Shown piece after piece: positions 61,144 to 64,000 of a stretch of 64,000 nucleotides of DNA. The position numbers were made by a program, and so were the translations under genes. Numbering within the stretch: the stretch's first letter is position 1; each line of letters starts with the position of its first letter. Source of the stretch: Bacillus thuringiensis (GTDB lineage Bacteria > Bacillota > Bacilli > Bacillales > Bacillaceae_G); NCBI RefSeq assembly GCF_022095615.2, contig NZ_CP155559.1, forward strand, positions 1,919,501-1,983,500, given 5' to 3'. The notes under the pieces are model-generated. The model was not told the origin of the DNA. It saw only the letters and a list, made by a program, of their open reading frames with translations, and made no database searches.

Positions 61144-61569
61144 GTGGATCATCCAATTCAAGGATTAATGAAAGCGGCAATGGAAAATTTAAAAGAAATG
61201 GTCGATGTAAATACGATTGTTGGAGAGCCTGTTCAAACGGCTGACGGTGGTGTGGTGTTAACGGTTTCTAAAGTAGCGTTCGGGTTTGGAGCAGGAGGTT
61301 CTGATTTCCAAACGAATGATGGACAAAGAGCGAACGGTAACCCTGCATTTGGTGGCGGTAGCGCAGGTGGTGTTTCTATTACACCAGTAGCATTTCTTGT
61401 GGTGAATAAAGATGGAGTAAATATTCTACATCTACAAAATGCGACACATTTAGCAGAAAAAATGATTGAATTAGCTCCACAAACAATTGATAAGATTCAA
61501 TCGATGTTCCAAAAAGATGAAAAGAAAGAGGGAAATCATCATCCTCAAAACCCAGATGAAATCCTTTAA
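61144..61569 (+). CDS. ytfJ: GerW-family sporulation protein (YtfJ)
   Basis: A 141-residue GerW/YtfJ protein: HPIQGLMKAAMENLKEMVDVNTIVGEPV at the N-terminus and the Gly-rich FGFGAGGSDFQ and GGGSAGGVSITPVAFLVV core. B. subtilis GerW is needed for normal L-alanine spore germination. GTG 61144 lies 8 bases after AAAGGAGG; the ATG at 61137 is in another frame. Monocistronic. Confidence 0.92.
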   Translation: MDHPIQGLMKAAMENLKEMVDVNTIVGEPVQTADGGVVLTVSKVAFGFGAGGSDFQTNDGQRANGNPAFGGGSAGGVSITPVAFLVVNKDGVNILHLQNATHLAEKMIELAPQTIDKIQSMFQKDEKKEGNHHPQNPDEIL

Positions 61570-61599
61570 AAACGCCTGCTCACGAGCAGGTGTTTTTTC
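61568..61599 (+). terminator. Intrinsic terminator
   Basis: ACGCCTGCT/AGCAGGTGT (one G-U pair) with a 4-base loop and T-run follow gerW. Confidence 0.85.
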
Positions 61600-61729
61600 T
61601 TGTAATCACTATGTAATAAAACACATGAAATTGTAAATAGTTTTTGAATTTTTTTCTATGTTTCTAAAATTTTTCATGTTAAAATATGCTATAGAATTGA
61701 AACATATAAAACGAAGGTGGCTAGGTGCT

Positions 61730-62506
61730 TTGTCTGGAGGATCTGACCAAGTAAAGAATATGATATATATTAATGGTAATCGTCGGGGTCATTGTTTTAT
61801 TACATCAGGAATTACGTTTAAAGAGTTTGCAAGTAACATCCCTTCACCGCTTCATCAAGTGTTGCTTTTGAAGCACAACTTTGAATGGACAGATTTTCAC
61901 TATCATACTTTATTTGAATATGTTGAGGAAGAAAATATACATAAGTTAATTCAAGCAGAGATTGATGAATTTGATGAATTTTGTTGGGTAGATTTTGATG
62001 ATGCAAGCGATTTAGATGAACTAGAGCCAAAAGAAATTGCAGAGCTTTTATATTTGGCTCACAAAAAAGAACCACTTGCAAGAACATTCTTTCCGCTATT
62101 GAAAAATAGATTTGTTTATTTTTCACATGATGACGGATGGTACAACAAAGTGTATTATCGTAGAATTGCTGACTTTGTAGGAATGTTAAGTAAAGTCATT
62201 CCTTATAAACTCGGTGCTTTCGGTAAGAAACGTTTTTCTTTGTTCCAAAAATCAAAAATTTTCCCAGCAATTTCGAAAGAATTGATCATGGGGCTTATTC
62301 CATTAATGGAAGATGGTCTTTATATTGATCTAGCAGGGAAAATTGAGTCAAGAAGGGGTCTTGAAATTCCGGTATATGTAGTTGGTTCGTATGAAAGTAC
62401 GGATGAGGTACTAGATAATATCGATGAATTGAAAGAAGAAGCAACAGAGACAGGTTGGCTCATTTTTGATAAGAAAGAACAAGAATGGCAATGGGTTGTG
62501 GACTAA
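61730..62506 (+). CDS. Conserved hypothetical soluble protein
   Basis: A 258-residue acidic protein with no motif I recognise. Notable parts are HQVLLLKHNFEWTDFHYHTLFEYVEEENIH, an Asp/Glu-rich stretch (DDASDLDELEPKEIAELLYLAHKKEPLARTFF) and WLIFDKKEQEWQWVVD at the end. TTG 61730 lies 9 bases after AAGGTGG; an in-frame ATG at 61760 is 19 bases from GGAGG. The 5' extension to 61658 looks non-coding. Promoter TGCTATAGA near 61687. Confidence 0.65.
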   Translation: MSGGSDQVKNMIYINGNRRGHCFITSGITFKEFASNIPSPLHQVLLLKHNFEWTDFHYHTLFEYVEEENIHKLIQAEIDEFDEFCWVDFDDASDLDELEPKEIAELLYLAHKKEPLARTFFPLLKNRFVYFSHDDGWYNKVYYRRIADFVGMLSKVIPYKLGAFGKKRFSLFQKSKIFPAISKELIMGLIPLMEDGLYIDLAGKIESRRGLEIPVYVVGSYESTDEVLDNIDELKEEATETGWLIFDKKEQEWQWVVD

Positions 62507-62557
62507 GAAAACTTGGCGCATGAAGTCAAGTTTTCTTGTCATTTGAAAGGAGTACAA

Positions 62558-62878
62558 ATGAAGAAATATTATACAATTGTGGGTATTGTAAGTATTATTC
62601 TCGTGGCGATTTTACTTATTACTTGTCCGAAAGAATCAGATTTTAAAGTGTATGTAGAGGATAAGTATGCATTGAAATGTGATGAGAGTAGTTTTGAATG
62701 CACACAAAATGTAGATGGTAAAAAAGAAAAATTAAAATTTGAAAGTACAGATGCACGAAATGGTGTATTCTTTATGACTGTAAAGCAAACATTTAAAACT
62801 GAAGCTGATGTTACGAAAGAATATAGCGGAGTAGGAATGTTTGGTACATTTCTTTTTGTTTCAGAGAAGACTTTCTAG
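62558..62878 (+). CDS. Small anchored extracytoplasmic protein
   Basis: A 106-residue protein with one N-terminal membrane helix (YYTIVGIVSIILVAILLIT), then a small beta-rich domain with two Cys (LKCDESSFECTQ). No family recognised with certainty; DUF4359-like proteins look similar. ATG 62558 follows AAAGGAG; the frame to 62513 is not needed. Confidence 0.65.
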   Translation: MKKYYTIVGIVSIILVAILLITCPKESDFKVYVEDKYALKCDESSFECTQNVDGKKEKLKFESTDARNGVFFMTVKQTFKTEADVTKEYSGVGMFGTFLFVSEKTF

Positions 62879-62896
62879 CAATAGAAGGTCTTTTTC
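62867..62896 (+). terminator. Intrinsic terminator
   Basis: AAGACTTTCTA/TAGAAGGTCTT (one G-U pair) with a 4-base loop and T-run overlap the stop codon. Confidence 0.75.
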
Positions 62897-62947
62897 TTAT
62901 GCTTATGTTCATATAGATGAAGTAAGACAAGCATAGGAGGGGTAGTA

Positions 62948-63160
62948 ATGAAGAATACATGTATCGTTTGCGGTGGTGAGGAGTTTTTTTCCTCCACTTT
63001 GTATGCACGTACGAAACAAGATTGGGCATATGCACAAAATATGTATCGATTTGAAAAGGTGTTTATTGAGCATCGGGATGAAGAGAATTATCCAGTGTTT
63101 CAAGAAATTACAGCGAAACATTGCTGTGGATGCGGTCATATTATGTTGTATCACGAATGA
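62948..63160 (+). CDS. Small zinc-ribbon protein (70 aa)
   Basis: A 70-residue protein with an N-terminal CIVCGGEEF pair and a C-terminal CCGCGHIMLYHE pair, so one zinc ribbon with a long insert. AGGAGGGG lies 7 bases upstream. Function unknown; such proteins are common and conserved in the B. cereus group. Confidence 0.75.
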   Translation: MKNTCIVCGGEEFFSSTLYARTKQDWAYAQNMYRFEKVFIEHRDEENYPVFQEITAKHCCGCGHIMLYHE

Positions 63161-63192
63161 ACACACCAAGTATAACTTGGTGTGTTTTTTTT
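63160..63192. terminator. Intrinsic terminator
   Basis: A perfect 12-base stem (AACACACCAAGT and complement) with a 3-base loop and T-run overlaps the stop of the zinc-ribbon gene. Confidence 0.9.
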
Positions 63193-63529
63193 AAAACGCT
63201 GACAAAGCAAGCGGATAGAGTAAAGTAAATAAAACAGAAAAACTTCCAAAACCAATTGCAGTATATCCAAGTGTTCTTGCTCCGAAATTGACAGCTAATA
63301 AGCCGACTAAAATCGCAAGAGAGCCGAGTGTAACCGGATAAAATGCAATTGAGAAAAGCGAAAGAAATAAAGCGACATAGCCTACCATTGCACCGGTATT
63401 TGTACCTTCTATTTCATTTGCAATTTCTTTACGCTTATGTCTAATCGGAATGCCAGCTGGTGATATTTCAGCTGCATACTCTTCGTTTTTTTCACCACTT
63501 TTAAAATGATGATTTCTCTTTCTTCGCAT
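63191..63529 (-). CDS. Small membrane protein, DUF4190-like
   Basis: A 112-residue protein with a basic N-terminal tail and two or three hydrophobic helices (GAMVGYVALFLSLFSIAFYPV, LGSLAILVGLLAVNFGARTLGYTAIGFGSFSVLF), the arrangement of DUF4190-type proteins. ATG 63529 is 6 bases after AGGG; the ATG at 63535 abuts that site. Function unknown. Confidence 0.65.
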   Translation of the reverse strand: MRRKRNHHFKSGEKNEEYAAEISPAGIPIRHKRKEIANEIEGTNTGAMVGYVALFLSLFSIAFYPVTLGSLAILVGLLAVNFGARTLGYTAIGFGSFSVLFTLLYPLALSAF

Positions 63530-63733
63530 GTACATCCCTCTCTTTCAATTGGGTGTACCTATAGTATCTTACATAAAGAGAAGAACATGAGTATGAGTTA
63601 AACCCAAGTAAAGCAAAAATTGGAGAATAAAGATTCCATTATTAGCTTGTACATCTCCTAATGAAGATAAACAGGAATTTTGGAAAATGATGTAGAATGA
63701 AATGAGTGATAAAACGTGAAGGCAGGGGAATGT

Positions 63734-64000
63734 ATGACGAAATTTAATTGGCATGAATCAGCAGAGAAAAAATGGGATAGTAGTGCAGAATTTTGGACTC
63801 AGAATAGTCAGGAGATGTGGGACAGCGGGAGCAGAAGTACAATTATTCCATTTTTTGAACAGTATGTGAAGAAAGAAGCTCAGGTGCTTGATGTTGGTTG
63901 TGGGGATGGATACGGTACATATAAATTAAGTCGAGCGGGCTATAAAGCAGTTGGAGTAGATTTATCAGAAGTAATGATTCAAAAAGGGAAGGAGCGCGGA
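63734..64000 (+). CDS. Class I SAM-dependent methyltransferase (3' end outside window)
   Basis: The first 89 residues are visible. They include the SAM loop VLDVGCGDGYGTYKLSRAG and VGVDLSEVMIQKGKERG, typical of methyltransferase domain 11/25 proteins, after a short helical cap (WDSSAEFWTQNSQEMWDSGSR). GGCAGGGG lies 5 bases before ATG 63734. Substrate unknown. Confidence 0.85.
   Translation, partial: MTKFNWHESAEKKWDSSAEFWTQNSQEMWDSGSRSTIIPFFEQYVKKEAQVLDVGCGDGYGTYKLSRAGYKAVGVDLSEVMIQKGKERG

Overview
The window looks like chromosomal DNA of a Bacillus cereus-group bacterium. The base composition is low in G+C, and ribosome binding sites are strong AGGAGG types with many TTG and GTG starts. Spore genes are present (a CotG/ExsB-type exosporium protein beside a CotH kinase, a SpoIIP paralogue, GerW/YtfJ, a YjcZ peptide). 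A FosB bacillithiol transferase and a second-type alanine racemase also fit that group. No rRNA, tRNA, CRISPR array, prophage or plasmid module was seen. The only clear mobile element is a stand-alone tnpB unit of the IS200/IS605 (IS1341-like) type at about 2960-4620.

Layout. 1-7.5 kb: the 3' part of a flavin amine oxidase, a GNAT, an aldo/keto reductase, the tnpB element, a CobW-type GTPase, a PadR regulator with a VOC protein, and a BltD-like acetyltransferase. 7.6-9.1 kb: a zinc-binding lipoprotein gene (znuA/adcA-like) whose promoter lies between two Zur-box-like palindromes, and a small one-helix membrane protein read the other way. 9-13.7 kb: an SDR protein, a DinB-like protein, namA, ogt and a zinc-ribbon DUF2628 protein. 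13.7-17.1 kb: an orphan OppA and a fosB-SDR-phosphatase operon. 17.1-19 kb: an ExsB/CotG-type protein divergent from its likely kinase CotH. 19-25.7 kb: Nudix, DedA, MurJ/SpoVB-like flippase, CorA, the ycgR-ycgQ pair and acyl-CoA thioesterase ykhA. 25.8-32.6 kb: yjcZ, a cardiolipin synthase-like gene, a possible coat protein, small lipoprotein, SDR, DUF456, a CNNM/CBS transporter, a degenerate permease and a CBS-ACT protein behind CodY-like boxes. 33-42 kb: brnQ with a long leader, csaA, DinB-like, small membrane proteins, spoIIP paralogue, GNAT, VanY-type carboxypeptidase, Nudix, amidase and an MFS exporter. 42-49 kb: NfeD-stomatin operon, phosphatase-HAD operon, a MarR-MFS pair sharing an operator-like motif, DinB-like, and alr. 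49-64 kb: a methyltransferase/double-GNAT/APH-like operon, a macrolide-type glycosyltransferase, YitT, a MocR regulator, a frameshifted GNAT, a metallophosphoesterase, a five-gene GNAT/2H-phosphoesterase/cupin operon whose cupin carries a stop codon, DUF3841, gerW, small unknown genes, and the 5' end of a methyltransferase.

Most of the window is ordinary core or group-specific chromosome, and no convincing multi-gene undescribed system was found. The best candidates for a second look are these: the tnpB element with a rearranged catalytic site, the brnQ leader (a hairpin between a strong Shine-Dalgarno and the start), the small membrane protein with a stop-start coupled leader ORF next to the Zur region, the two-site MarR/MFS operator, the broken cupin and GNAT genes, and the tightly coupled 57.7-60.2 kb operon. 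All functions are inferred from sequence reading alone; no database search was run.
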